Origin: Amaurobius ferox
Taxonomy: Eukaryota > Arthropoda > Arachnida > Araneae > Amaurobiidae
Length of the DNA: 64,000 bases
NCBI GenBank assembly: GCA_951213105.1
Contig: OX578134.1
Coordinates: 138,979,793 to 139,043,792, forward strand
Reading direction: 5' to 3'
Shown: positions 34,196 through 47,799 of the stretch, one piece after another
Numbering within the stretch: the stretch's first letter is position 1
Layout of the letters: each line of letters starts with the position of its first letter
Translations under genes and position numbers: made by a program
Notes under the pieces: generated by a model
Told to the model about the DNA's origin: nothing
What the model saw: only the letters and a program-made list of their open reading frames with translations
The model's database searches: none

Positions 34196-35515
34196 GTTTG
34201 GATTTTTGTAACACTTTACAACAAAATTGAAAAGTGTTTATGACTTTGTTCATTTTGTCTGTCTGTCTGTCTGTCCGTTAGCACGATAACTGCCGTAAAA
34301 ATGACTTAATCAAAATGAAATTTTAGTATGTTGTTCAGACGGTCTGTAGAACCTATGGGAATATAAAAGAATAATATTACCCAATTAGTTTTGGATTGAA
34401 CCCGGGTCAAAAAAATGAAATACATTGAGCCCTATGAGACCAAATTTTTCAAACATTTTTTAAGCGGATTTAAAATTCACAAATTGCTTCGAAAATTTTA
34501 GGAAATATTCAAATTGTTCCATAAAATATATAAAAAAAATTCAGCGATATATATTCAGTAGTTTTTTAAATAAAAATTAAAATAATAATTACACCTCTTA
34601 TATGAAACGATCACGTGACCATGATATGAAACGATCACATGGCCCACTTCAAAATGATATATGGCATCCATCTTGTTTCAAAATCGTGATTTTATTAAGT
34701 TCTTTTTAATACATATTGAGTGTTGTATCCGTCCTAAAACCACTTTATTTTTGCTTAAATTCTGTGCATCTACATACTGAAACAACGCAATTACAATGTA
34801 TTTGAGTTTAAATGCTCATCTAAATTTGATTATTTCTACAACTAAGCCTATTTTTCACCTATGTAATATGTAAACAGCAAAATATATTGAATGAGTTGTA
34901 TTAGAATTCCTGTATTTTTTAACACAAAATAATTTAGTCCATGGAGTCTGCATGGCTGATATGAATGAAATATTTATTGATTTCATAAAGAGAAGGACGA
35001 TTTTTTTCGATGAAGTTTCAAGCATAGAGTTTAATTTTTTGCAGCTCCATGGTCTTAAACAAAATGTTTAAATAAAATAAATTAGTATAGTATTGTGATG
35101 AATGAAATGAATGAGAGAAAGTTATAAATGAAATCCTGTTTTTATGGAGAGATCCAGGCGTGTTATTTTTTCTATGACGTCATTTGAATTAATTTCAGTT
35201 GTTTTCGATGAAGTTTTCAAATATAATAAATTATCGTAGTATTATGATAATTCTAAAACTATTACCGAGGAATGTATAACATTTTAGAGATGTTTAAACC
35301 AGGCAATTTATATTTCAATGCCGTCATTTGAATGAAGTTCATTTTTTTCGATGAAGGTTTAAGTTTTCAAATATAATAAATTAATGCAGTATTGTGATAA
35401 GTTTCAAAATATTACCGAGGAATGTATTGCATTTTAGACTTGTTTAAATAAAATTGCATTGAAGTTGGAAAGTGTTTCATAATCAATGCTTTAAGCATGA
35501 TTGATCTTTCTTGTT
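34196..35515 (+). mobile_element. Interspersed repeat family C, full-length copy
   Basis: Starts with ACACTTTACAACAAAATTGA and the (GTCT)n run. It continues through GCACGATAACTGCC, TTGTTCAGACGGTCTG and GATCACGTGACC, then the ~150-bp tandem units, to ATGATCTTTCTTGTTTAAG-type sequence. Same organisation as 26103-27385 in opposite orientation. An extra AAACGATCACATGG next to AAACGATCACGTGA is a small local duplication. Confidence 0.8.
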
Positions 35516-35611
35516 TAAGATGAAATACATTTACCGGACATTTTTAGTAAAGTAACTCCTCTACGATATGAATGTGTTTTTAGCAAAGTAGAGTTTATTT
35601 AAATATTTTAC

Positions 35612-35650
35612 TATATATATATATATAGTACATATATGTATATATATATA

Positions 35651-35745
<95 letters not shown>
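35612..35745. repeat. (TA)n microsatellite
   Basis: About 130 bp of TA repeats with AGTACATATATG interruptions in the left part. Confidence 0.9.
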
Positions 35746-35747
<2 letters not shown>

Positions 35748-35859
35748 CATTATGTGCCAAAGTTTCCTATTTTTCAAACTTTGGAAAGCAATGGCATATA
35801 CATTATGCTATAACTTATGTCTATACTATTTTACTCATATACAAAAGTTACATCTTAAC

Positions 35860-36110
35860 AAGCCTACTTTCTAGCAATAAACATTTATAACAATGTCCTT
35901 TTTACTTTTCCTGTATAAACGAAATACATAAATTTTAATCAGCACACTAGAGATTATCTCAAAGCGCCTCAATTAACAACATTTAATGGTGCCGTTAAGA
36001 TGGAAGTAGATAAGAATGAATACTGTTGTTACAATGTCGTACTAGGATGATCATAGTACATGTGTAGCACAGTTTAGTCTTATGTTAGAGAAATGAACTA
36101 AATTAATGGT
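35860..36110 (+). repeat. Interspersed repeat family B copy
   Basis: AGATTATCTCAAAGCGCCTC, AATTAAC, then the core TTAATGGTGCCGTTAAGAT at 35983-36001 and GGAAGTAGATAAGAATG. It follows a (TA)n array, as does the 30.6-kb copy. Confidence 0.5.
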
Positions 36111-36195
36111 TATGATGTCCATCTCACAAGAATATACCCATGATCAAATGGATGTTTTGCAATATATAAACTGTTCTTTTATGACTTCATCATTG

Positions 36196-36325
36196 TATTA
36201 TGTTTGCATCCTTCTGTCATTTTATTATGTTTGTATCATTCTATCGTTGTATTATGTTTGTATCATTCTATCATTGTATTATATTTGTATCATTCTATCA
36301 TTGCATTACGTTTCTGTTGTTCTAA
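36196..36325. repeat. 27-bp minisatellite
   Basis: About five copies of ATTATGTTTGTATCATTCTA plus TCATTGT. The unit is a multiple of three, which keeps a repetitive frame (YYVCIILSL) open. Not taken as a gene. Confidence 0.75.
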
Positions 36326-36359
36326 CATACAGATATGTCAGTAAAGTTAGATGAGAAAT

Positions 36360-37230
36360 ATATATTTATGCCAGTCATTGCGTCTCAGATGAATTATTTA
36401 CGGTAAGGTATTATTTTAGCATGTTTGAGGGTCTAACAGTTGCAATTTTTGAAGGTAATTAGAAATGTGAAAAACGAACATTTTTTTACATTTAGAAATT
36501 TAAGTTTTATTACATATCAAGATGACTTAATTTATAATTAAATCATGTAATTTTATCGAGTTCAAAAAATGTAACTGAGAGCAATTGCGACTTTATTATT
36601 CCGACATTCAGTTGTTCAAAAATTTTAAACTTATTTTAACACTGAACTAAATTAGCCTTACTTTATTTAAATATACTGAATATGCAATAATTGGAATTAA
36701 ACTTACCAACATGTTTTATACTAGCTTAACTTAATTAATCCATAATGGAAATTTTATTTTAAATATATGTGATGTGATACTCAGCGATACAACTCAACAT
36801 ACAGCAAAATAAAATACTCCCAATCCTCCACCCTGGTCAAATATTTGTTACAAAAATATGAAATGTATATATAAATAATCATTGTTGTGTGACATGTAAT
36901 TTTAAAGAAACTATATATATAATACGATTTTGAATAGTAATTCTGCTTGATAAACCGCGTATAAAATGTACTAGGATGTCTCTTGCGACCTAAGCACTCT
37001 TGCGACTCCTGATGTCTTTTGCGACTAAAACAAAGCAATGCAACCAGCTAAATCTATCTATATAGCATTATAATATTCAGCTATATAATATCTAGCTATG
37101 TTTAATATCCGAGACCTTTATTTCAAGAAAGTAGAAAAAACATAAAATATTAAATCCAAAATATTAAATATCAAACTCTTAATGTAACTATGTCTCTGTA
37201 ACGTTATGCGTTAAATTAACTCATCCTCCA
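36360..37230. other. AT-rich non-coding stretch
   Basis: Nothing recognised. A short local repeat, CTTGCGACT / CTTTTGCGACT, occurs near 36983-37025. Confidence 0.4.
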
Positions 37231-37238
37231 ATCTGTTG

Positions 37239-37252
37239 GGAGGGGGGGGGGG
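37239..37252. repeat. Poly-G tract
   Basis: GGGAGGGGGGGGGG on the + strand, next to a CCAATT/CAATTGG-bearing, less AT-rich segment (37260-37370). Confidence 0.8.
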
Positions 37253-37564
37253 TTACACGGAGTTACTACACGGGGTTATCTGCTAGCTCCAATTGGGGTA
37301 TCGGCTGTCAATTGGTCCTCAGGCAACTGTCTAGCCATTGGCACTGGTGCCATTTTGTAGCCTTTGTATTTATTAACAACCTATAAACACATTTTAAGGA
37401 CACTCTATCATACAAACAAATACAAACAAAGAGAAAATTCTGTTTAGAGCGCGAATAATTTTGAAATTAATTTTACTCCATAGAATTAGCATAATTTGAC
37501 ATCTGACCTCAAACATCTCAGTACATACATCGAACTATTCAATTCGGACTTCGTCATAATCTAA

Positions 37565-38065
37565 AACATGATGAGTTCCATCTATGTTCCAACAATTTAT
37601 TCGAATCGGTTGAGTTTCACTATGGCAACGAAACTTTCGCAGACAGTGAGATTTGAATCAGTGTTGTCACACTCGGAACTCGCTTTCAATTCCATAAATG
37701 TTCTTGACATGTTCCTAAAATGTTCAAAACTTAACTTAAATATTACGATTTATACATTGATTTGTGCTAAATTATTTGTACTAAACATAGCTTTGTTTTT
37801 CCTGTACTGAAATATATTTCTGAAACATGATGAGTTCTATATATGTGCAAAATTTTATTCAAATCGGTTGCCTATGGCAACGATACTTTCGCATACAGTG
37901 AGATTTCTCTCAGTGTTGCCCCACTTGAAACTCGTTTTCAATTCAATAAAAGTTCTTGGCATGTTCCTAAAATTTCCAAAACTTAACTTGAATATTACGA
38001 TTTATACATTCATTTGTGCTAAATTATTCGTACTAAACATAGCTCTGCTTTTCTTGTACTGAAAA
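37565..38065. repeat. Tandem duplication, 259-bp period, two copies
   Basis: AACATGATGAGTTC starts at 37565 and again at 37824. The two units match over nearly their whole length, with scattered substitutions and a small deletion in the second. Both retain an open frame giving similar products (MATKLSQTVRFESV... and MATILSHTVRFLSV..., each ending FVLNIAL-FLY). I do not recognise the product. AT-rich codon content and the lack of splice or promoter context make real coding doubtful. Confidence 0.6.
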
Positions 38066-38069
38066 ACAA

Positions 38070-39055
38070 ATTTTTAAATATAAACATTGGAATGTGAATA
38101 TCCATATTTTAAGCGCTATGGTATATAATATTTTCCATTATTTTTCAGAACTTGGTCGAGGTTTAACCTCTGCATAAACAAATTTCAAAGCGTCACGCCA
38201 TGATATTGATCAAATATTATTTCTCAAAATATTTTCATTTAACTTTAATATCGCAGGGTATGGGCGTTATTTGAAATATTTTTATATCGCTTGCAGTAAA
38301 TAAAAACTTTCATTTATATAAAATTCGACAATTTTCAAAACTTTTCAAGATACTTTAGACTTATATTATTTTTATCATGATAGAGAACGATTTTTTCAAG
38401 TAGAAAAATGCACAGAAAAATAAATTTGAAATATACAAGGAAGCGGTTCAAAATAATTATTTTCAAACTTTTATTCGTTTTTAGAATTGATAAAACTAAT
38501 ATCTATGCATAATTTTATTTAAATGACGAATATAGTTCTTATCACGATCTAGATAAGCTTTATTTTAGGTCTTCACGGGAAATAATAAAATTATTAATAC
38601 AATTATGTATTCGAGAGTAAATGTTGCAAATAAAGAATAATCTTGGTTCTTTTTTAAATAGGGTTGAATGGCACAGTATAAGAGTTTCTAAGTACAACAT
38701 AGAAATGTGTTATAAAATCGATTTTTCTTTATATGACATTTTAGTAAATAGACTTTGCATGAAGAATATTCAAGAACGCTGACCCTGTTTTTTACGTAAT
38801 TTGGGACACTAAGATCGAAATGATTTTACAATTATGATGCCCATAATTTGAGTTTTAATGATCTGAAGTTTATCATATTTTCTGAAAACGTGACAATGTT
38901 ATATGTGATGCAAATTTATACTTGTAATTTTTTGTTTTCACAAGAATTGTTTTAATATCGTATATTTTTGTGTGCATTAATGACTAAAATTAATTAATGA
39001 AACTCATAGGCACTCTACCCTATAAGTTATTTTAAAATATCTTAGTACGTGTAAT
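38070..39055. other. AT-rich non-coding stretch
   Basis: Nothing recognised. Confidence 0.45.
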
Positions 39056-39061
39056 CTACTG

Positions 39062-39645
39062 TTTTCGACGTAGACGTGACGTTTTTGCCATCAACCAATC
39101 ACATAAAACTTGTTAAAGTTTTGACCAATTGGATTTTTGTTAATACAGGAAATACAAAATTTAATTATTATTTAATTAACAAGTTCGAAATCATTCTAAA
39201 TCCGTCTTGTACATTTAAGAGCTCATATTAGTCTATATGTTAAATTTAATAATTGCATTTTTTGCCGTTTTCTCGAAATGCAGCATAAAAAAAAATCTTG
39301 TTACATTTTTAATAGAGATATATTTGCAATACAAGACATATAATTGGTGCACAATAATAACTGCGAACTTTCAAACTTAATTCCCATGACAACAATAGTT
39401 GCGAAACACTCTCTGTTTAAAAGAATCAACAATAAGGAATGTTGTTGTTAACATTCCACATTGACCCAATTGTAATAACTAACGTTGCAATCAAGCTTAG
39501 AATTAAATATCTATACATATAATGTTTGTAGTGTTTCAATAACTCAGTCTTCGGCCATATTTGTGATGTTTCTGCCAGCAACCAATCACAGCAAAGTTAA
39601 AAATATGATCGACCAATTGAATCTTTGCCCATATTGAAGAAAAAA
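39062..39645. repeat. Dispersed direct repeat, two units about 495 bp apart
   Basis: TGACGTTTTTGCCATCAACC at about 39067 and TGATGTTTCTGCCAGCAACC at about 39562 are each followed by AATCACA, GACCAATTG and TTTG. The repeated part is about 80 bp and diverged. Confidence 0.5.
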
Positions 39646-39649
39646 TGTG

Positions 39650-41300
39650 ACTTTAGAAGTGAATAAAACATGGAATAACTAATAAAGTAAAGCGAAATAG
39701 AGAAAAAGAGCACTGACTTGTAAAAATTCAACAACGTATATAGGTATTGTTATGCCTGCAAATATTTGTGGTCTTCGTATTGCTAGTCTGACAAGGACCC
39801 GAACTCTCAGCTTTATTCTTTCTTTGACTTTGACATTAGATATATCTTAAACTGTTGTTTAAAAATTGTCTATTTCAGCATACTTTTCTAATATTTCATT
39901 ATAAATGTAACAAATTTTATGTTCTTACTCGCTACAGTTTTGTGATACAAGGGCGGAGTCAGCTACGTTTTATTCTAATATAGAAATATTCACCTATTTA
40001 TATATGAAGCTGTTACTTAATTATTTTCAAGTAGCAATTATTAAATTTTATTTTATTATTGTTAATTGAAATGTAAAATGACTTTTTCATTAGCACTAGA
40101 TAAATCTATATTTAGTTTCTCCATTTTAGGACAAAATACCGTTAATAAAGTACTTATATAGTTACGCTTTCCATCTCCGAATTAGTCAAAGCGAGATTTT
40201 GGAGATACTGAATCCAAAACACAAATACCATTTTCTCAGTAAATAGTCCAAAACATATGCAAATGTATATCAAATTTAACTTAATATGTTTTTAAATATT
40301 ATCTTACGTTGATTTAAAACTATCTGTACAAACTTTAATGGAAGATAAACATTAAACCAACCTTTCTTCGTTGATGAATGTATGTCTGCAGATGTTATCA
40401 TTGGGAGTTGTCATTGGGAGGGCGGTTTTGGACGGCGTGGTATTTAGCTAATTTTTACTATTATTCGTAATTCGGATGTCGTACGTGAAACATTTAGCAT
40501 TTCATGAAATTTATCAACATACATCTAGCGCATTAGGCTGCCAATGGAAAGAATTGCTGTAAAATTATTGGTAAATGCTACAGCATCTCTTCAGATTATA
40601 TAGAAGCCACACACGCTAAATACATGTTATCTTACTAGCCAGCCCGTCATATTAACTGGAAGTTGTAAGATATCTGTTTGGATGGCCCCCAATAAAGTCC
40701 GGGATTTAATGGAAATGACAGCCATAAGGACGTACAAGCATTCCCACCACATCTCGAATGAACTTTCGGATATACATATTTATCGTGACCTACGTTGCGT
40801 ACGTAGACATGGGTTAAATTTATAAAGACTGATTCCATAAATATTTCAGTCAACGTTATACCAAATATATGTGAGACCAGAAATAGATGTCACACTTGTT
40901 TTGGTGAGACAGTTTTATGCCAGTAATTTTTTTGTGCCTGAAACGTCAAACAATACCCCCAGTCTGAATGACGCCAAGGTTTACAGCACGTGAACCCAAA
41001 GGTCAGATAAAACCATAAATTTAGGGGCGTCAAGACAGAGGGGGGTCGAACGAACTCTTAAGAAAATGTGAAGTAATGACATTGGATAAAAGGTTAACCA
41101 ATGGAGAAGATGCTTGTTGCGTAACCCCGAAGACCGCAAATGAGAGAAAAGGGGAAGTAACAGTCCGGAGGCAAAAAAAGAGCCAGAACCTGTGACACAA
41201 GAACGATGATAATACTCAGTTAAAAAATATACAGATTACTTGGTAAGAAGAACGATGATAATACGTTCCGTAGATGTTCCAAAATAATGGCTAGATCTAT
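39650..41300. other. Non-coding stretch, mixed composition
   Basis: AT-rich to about 40380, then less AT-rich. A 15-bp direct repeat, GAACGATGATAATAC, occurs at about 41200 and 41249. No gene recognised. Confidence 0.4.
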
Positions 41301-41312
41301 TGATTTGTGCAG

Positions 41313-41412
41313 TGCAATCAGAAGTACGAGATGGAGCCAAACACCCAGAGTTACGGCCAGTACGCGTTACTGATGCGAGCATTATGGGCTATGGTCAAAG
41401 CCGAAAGTGAAG
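41313..41412 (+). CDS. Candidate internal coding exon of an unrecognised host gene
   Basis: A 100-nt block bounded by acceptor TTGATTTGTGCAG and donor GAAG|GTATGT. It is open in phase 0 for 33 codons plus one base and reads CNQKYEMEPNTQSYGQYALL then MRALWAMVKAESE. Its base composition is visibly less AT-rich than its flanks, with codon choices such as GAG, CAG, TAC and GCG, as expected of a conserved exon. The phase fits the upstream micro-exon (33081-33103, ending in phase 0). It also fits a downstream exon starting with two bases, such as 62744 or 61288. I do not recognise the protein family. Alternative: a chance frame in an old repeat. Confidence 0.45.
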
Positions 41413-41414
41413 GT

Positions 41415-43490
41415 ATGTGTCCATTAAAAACTACAGGTCTAAAAACATTTAGGCATTTTAATACTGGTCTCACATGGTTTCGTTCCGCCGGAATAATTAA
41501 TAAGATGAATAATTGTTGTAATTGAGTAATTAAGTATTTTATGTTGTTAATAAATGTTTTATTGTTAAAGTTAAAATGGTGTAATCCATATTTAGTACAA
41601 TATTAATAATAATTCTTTTACTGAACTCGCGCGAAAGATAAATAATTGGAGGGTTAATAGTGGCATAAATCGCAATGCACAATTTAAAAATGGAGTCCAC
41701 TATGTACGGATTTACGGCCATGTTAAGATAAGATAGATATGTTAATGATAATTAAGCTAAAAGTTTAACTTTAAGTTGCCTTTCCGACAGTAAGAATCAG
41801 TTATTATACCAATGATTACTCCAATTAGAGATTATGCCACATCTATTTCCAATGTAAGAAACATATATGATTTAGTGCCTTGTAGGATTTGAATAAACTC
41901 AAAAAGTATTGGCAGCATTTACTCACACATAATTATTACGTAAAATAAATAAAATTTTATACATAATTTAAAAATAATTCGTGCTTTAAAGAATCACAAC
42001 TCCATATCAACATGTGAACTGGTCATTAAGTACACTACCACAGAACTGTCAGAAAATATCAAATGACATTTTTGTCTCTTACAAAAATACATCTATTATA
42101 AAAATAATCAAATGGCGTATTTTAAAATCTCAAAAACATAAATCTTCCCTGAATACTAAATCAAATTTCTTGTCAAAACGAATATTTTACGGTCAGGGAA
42201 TAAAAATATCAAACCTAACGTGGCGTAAAGAAACATTTATCGAAATTCAAGTTGATCCTTTTATTCGGATACTGAAGAAAAGTTGACGTGCCATGACAGC
42301 ATGTTTCATGGTCGAGATCTTTATTTGATATACTACATAAAGTCTCTTTCATGACAGTACATCTAAAAAGTATTTTAATGTATATTTCAACATCCTACCT
42401 ACTTTGTAGCTAGATTTTAAAATGAAATAATGCATCAAAGTAGGCAGAGTGCAGATATCATTAGACTTGAAAGTTAAGCAAATAATAAAATAAATCAGAA
42501 GAATTTTCTCTGGAAAATTATATTTTTGTGGATTTTACATACTCAAAAAGATAACTTCTACTCCTACACAGGCATCATTTTATAAAAAATTTATCCATTA
42601 GATATTGCTAAGTTTGACGCTAACATTATTTTCTTTACACGTTCAAATAGAGTTTGCTTTAGTTCAGGAAGTCTGAAAGTTATCAAATCTCTTAGTGCCA
42701 ATTTATTCCAAATTAATGGTATAGATTGATGTCAATATTAAGAGTATGAGAATATTAGTTTTATTTTAATATTTTATAGTGGATAACTCTCGGGTTCCTT
42801 GTATATAATTTACTTGATTGTTTATTTTGTGTGTTTGTAAATATATATTTCATTTAGTATATAAGTTGTAAAGATAATTATCGATATCCTGTACTATGTA
42901 CCATAGAGAAAGCGAGATGAAAATGATCGACTTTTTTTAAAAGACATATTTTGCTTCAGGCACCATAAGGAAAATAAATTTTTTATATAATAAATGTCCC
43001 AGTGCGTTTAAAGCAAAATGCACCTACTAATGTAATAATTTAGTGCATAACACATAAAATCCTCTAACATTTTGTATGTAAAATTTATGTACACGTGTAG
43101 GTAGATATTTTAAGCAAATATAAAAAAACTTTAAAGACAATAAAATCCGGAATTTCCATTTCTAAAATGAATAGTATTGTAAAACATAAGATATTCTTGA
43201 GATTATAAAAAAACCCCAAATATTCATATTATTGGAAGATATTTCATATTTACTTACTAAACCTCTTGTTGAATTAACATTGGAAATAATAGATAAATAA
43301 ACGGATATAAATGTTTATATTTATGCAATGCCAACTATATTTTTGTAATCTGTTTAAAGTTTATTTTGAGTCTTAAAAAGTCTTTGTGTTTATATTCAAG
43401 TTTTCTACAGAGAAAGAATGGAATTAAAGTATAAATATTTATCATCACCGATATGTTTTGAATCTTCTCTCTCATTTTCATACACTTTTT
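41415..43490. other. AT-rich non-coding stretch
   Basis: Nothing recognised; intronic if the exon model holds. Confidence 0.45.
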
Positions 43491-43494
43491 ACTT

Positions 43495-44418
43495 TCCTTA
43501 TATACATAATGTATAAGTAAAGTATTGTGACGGGGTCGAAAATTCGAATTCGAGTTTTCGACAGGAGAGCACGTTTCAAGCACCCTTGATCACGAATCAA
43601 ACATTTTTGAAGTGATGTCTGTGTGTGTGTGTGTGAAAGTATGTGTATGTGTGTGTCAGTGGGTCTGTGGAGACGATATCTGACGAACGAATGAACCGAT
43701 TCGAACCCAATTTGGTACAAAAATCACAATCCGTAAACACTGTAAGCCTATTGTTTTTATACGCAATCGAATGCTCAGAACCCCCCTAAATTTTCGAATG
43801 AAATTTTGAAAAAATCGTCAAAAAATCAAAACCAATATTAAAGTTACGCAAATAGACATTTCTTATGTAATTTCTCATTAGAAAACGATTGACATAAATT
43901 TTAGAACGCTAACATGAACCGTTCTCGAGATATTGCACATTTTTCAAAAAAATTATCAAAAAGTCATATAAAATAGAAAAAAAAATATTTCCTATTGAGA
44001 AACATGTTCACTTTTCATATATAATATCATGCAATAAATTGGGTGACATCATTCTCGTGGATCTAGCTCGTTCCATTCATGAAAAAAGATACTTTGAGTA
44101 ATACTTTTGCGTTTGAACGCCAATTTATCTGCTGTAAGAACAACTTATTTCTTCGTTCATAACGCTTGGCGAGATTTTGGCGACAAAATTGGCGGAATGT
44201 CGCCAACTTGGCGACTTTTTGAAATGTTGCCAAATTAACGAAAATCTCGCCAAATGGATAAAAATGACGCTAAATCATTGAAAATGACGACTAATTGTCG
44301 AAAATTCAATATCTTGGAAAGGATATTAGTATCTACTAGAAGAAAAACCTATTTATTTTACTCTAAAAGTAGTAAATTCATTTCATTATATAAGGAAAGT
44401 CATGTGTTGCCCACATCA
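43495..44418 (+). mobile_element. Interspersed repeat family A, copy 4 (best preserved)
   Basis: Complete from the hairpin (TTACTTTCCTTATATACATA and its inverse ending AAGTA) to GGAAAGTCATGTGTTGCCC then ACATCAGA. The (TG)n array is short (43619-43635). It matches 135-1134 closely in order and sequence and is about 920 bp. It makes the best reference for the family's ends. Confidence 0.8.
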
Positions 44419-44419
44419 G

Positions 44420-47400
44420 ATTTTTTATTTTTTTATTCAATATTTTAAAAGTAAAAGGTACTTTCAAAAATATCCATTTAGGTTGATAGTTAAGTTATGT
44501 GTTTTGACACTCTGATCTCATTAGTTGTGAAACATTTGTTTTTGTGAAATACTATCAAGAAAATGCTTTTAATCGAACAGGACTGTTGGTTTCACACTAT
44601 TTTATAATGCAAGATATGGGGAACAGGGACGTATGTTTTAAACCCTCTATCATCACCAACCTCATTTTTAGCCAGACAAAATCTACATTTTTGTATTTTT
44701 TTCTCCCTTACATCATGCGAATTTTTAAAGCCTTCATTTACTAAGTTATATTAACAACACAGTAGAAAACAGTGTTAGTAAAGCCACACAGAGACACATC
44801 AGATGCACATGCAGATATACACTTGCAGTTATACACAGGCATAAACATGGAGGCATACACATGGGGGCTTTCAAGCAGACATACAGAAATGCATAAGACA
44901 CACATACTGGCCTACAGAAAGGCGGCATTTCAAAGTGGTTGACTGTTATTAAAGATTAACTAAAACGTGCAGATACATTAAAATTTGACAGTGTCAGGGG
45001 GTTCGTCAAGGAGGATTGAAGACCCAGGTCACCAGACTCACCCTCGGATACGAGCAACAGGATGAGTGTCGTAAACGGGGGTGTCATAATCCCATTCAGG
45101 AACCAATCGAAACCCACTGAAGTGCGAAGAAATAATATTTTTGAAAATGGGAAATGAAATATTGGGTGACTAAAATCCCTCCCAGTTTTTTGGCGACGAT
45201 TCTCTATTTGCCCAGTGGCGAAGCTCCAGGGAAGAAAAAGTGGACAGCGTCTATCCAAATAATTTACGATCAAATAACTTTTATTTTAATTAAATATATT
45301 ATCTGAAATAAAAACATAAATTATTTACTGGGTAAATCATTAATGGACTTATGCTTCGTCTGTTTTGAGTTCAATGCCTACGCCTTTCTTGTTTCTTCGT
45401 CAGACTGCGTTTACACGAGAGAGGAATTTCTCTATGTCTATCCACGCCAGAAGAAATTCCATTGGAATAGGAACGAAAGGAAATATTGGAAAGAAAATGC
45501 ATTCATAATTTCTACCCTGGCTGCGGCAGTCCTTTGATAAATCTATCTAAGCAACATGGAAGGGACTTAATAGTTTTTAATAGTTTAATAGATTTTAATA
45601 ATCGTTTTTAATTTTTCCTCTCAATTATAGTGTTTATTATATGAGTCAACTGGAGAGAAATTTTAAAATTTAATAAGAAATTTGATTTAGAAAATCGGTG
45701 AAATATAAGGATTTTGATATCATAGAGTTTTGAAACATTTCATAGTTTAAAACTCTTCGTATGAATTGACATATGAAAAACTATGAGACATTTTACTTAA
45801 ACAAATAAATTACGTAATTTAGCATATTTAACCTTATACTCTTTGATTTTAATTTATTATTAGCTTCATTTTTTTTTCAAAATTAGAAGAGGCATATTTA
45901 TAGTAAAGAAATTTACATGTCTGTGCTTTACGGTCAAGGAATAACATTTTTATGAAAACTGAAACAATGGTGAATGTTGCATGCAAATACTCATTTTTAT
46001 ACGTTTGGATTTTTTCTATGTGAATCAGAAATTGAATTTTTAACAAGCAAAAGTAAAGATTAATGAGTAGGCAATTTATTTTCTTAGATGTTTTCTTGAT
46101 TTTTATATAGTAATTAATATTGAGTTGTTGTGTACTTTGTAGTTGTTTACTAGTTGTCGTACCCTTTAAAACAGTTTGCATTGGTCCCACAGACAGATGT
46201 ATAAACTGTTTCCACTGTAATAAAAATGCAAATGCAATTAGTTAATTTTCATTGTTATTTAATTTCTACCGCAAATTTCGGTTTGTCTGATAGTCCGACA
46301 GCCTCTGGAACTGCATTTGGATCAGTTCCGCTGTACTATGTTACATTTACTGTAATACACTAAATGCTTTTATGTGCAGAATTATGTTCATTGAAGTTTA
46401 CCGTATAATTTTTAAATTAGTTTAAACGTTTTTTCTCATACTGTACGATGTAATTCAGTCTATGCAAATGTCTATGTATGCTTTGGGAAAATACCCCATT
46501 TATTGTCCATTATTTTGTTTTAAACTAATTTGTTCCCCTTTACACCATTTTAGTTCGACATCTGATAATCCGGCACCGAAGTATCGAATGTGCAAATTAC
46601 AGATATTATGCTGTATATTTTATTTTATTTGTAACCTTGCTAAAATATATAATATGAAACTTTATTGTCTAATTCTCTCTCCCCAAATTATTTTATCCGC
46701 CTTTGCCACTATATATGATCCCATAAGGGTCCATAAATTCCATATTAACCATGTATAGAACGTAACCGTGTAGAGAGTCCATGTATCGAATTTAAAATTC
46801 TCATTTCTATATGAGATATAGACAAAAAGAATTCCTTAAATTGATTTATATATCTAGAAATGATATAATATGAACCCATAATAACATAAAAATTAGCTTC
46901 TCATGTTTTAATTTAAGGTGGCCTGCAATTCAATTTAGATACCAAAAATCAATATATAACATTCCACGGACCTTGATTAGAGACACAGATATATCCCATT
47001 ATTACAAGGAGACTTCCAATGTGCAGGAAATTGTCCCTAACTCAGCCATAGATTGTTTTAAATTACCCTGTAATTCTTGTCCTCGAAAGTTATGTTGGGA
47101 AAATTAGCTTCACAAAATGATAAGAAAAGTTTTACTTTTTGCTTAATCCATAATGACATAAAATTTAAAGTCAATCAATCATTCTATAAATGATAAAAAT
47201 GTATCATTCTCTTTTGATATTATAGTTTTTCCAAATTATGTTTCCATCTGCCTCTGCACGCAAGGCCATTATATAAAAGTGAAATAAAAGTTTGGCTCAA
47301 GATTATCTTCTTATAAGAATATATTAAAATATTTAGTGAATTGTCGATTTTATCGTTTGACAAAAATGGAGTTTTTAACTTTGTTCGTGCATATTGATAG

Positions 47401-47555
47401 AGTAATTTACATATAAAATTAAGCATTCTATTTAAATTTCAGTATGCGATGTTTATTTTCGCAATATAATTATATGATTTAAAAAATCAAAATACTACTT
47501 TTCTTCTTTGTTTCAGTTAAATACAGTATATGTAAAAACCAATGCTTCCTGGTTT
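44420..47555. other. Non-coding stretch with less AT-rich patches
   Basis: Patches at about 44750-45250 and 45340-45540 hold short frames without recognisable motifs. CTGATAGTCCGACAGC (about 46286) and CTGATAATCCGGCACC (about 46560) are similar sequences in the same orientation, reminiscent of pogo/Tigger transposon ends, but no element could be delimited. Confidence 0.35.
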
Positions 47556-47559
47556 GGTG

Positions 47560-47790
47560 TGCTGTGAGTTAAAATGTACCGTTAAAAGAGAGGAAATGTA
47601 CTGCTAAAGGAATGCGAATATACCGCTGAAGGAGTGCAATTGAACCGCTAAAAGAATGCAGATCCACCTCCAAAGGAGTGCAAATGTACCGCTAATGGAG
47701 TGCAGATGTATCGCTAAAGGAGTGCAGATGCACCGCTAAAGGAATGAAAGTATGTCTCAAAGCCATGCAAATGTGCTGTAAAATGCGTGT
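47560..47790. repeat. 22-bp minisatellite
   Basis: About nine to ten degenerate copies of GTACCGCTAAAGGAGTGCAG plus AT. The edges fade into TG-rich sequence. Confidence 0.8.
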
Positions 47791-47799
47791 GTGTCATAA

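Noticed and set aside
44956..45273. 105-codon - strand frame in a less AT-rich patch
   Set aside because: No recognisable domain, no splice or promoter context; probably an old repeat fragment.
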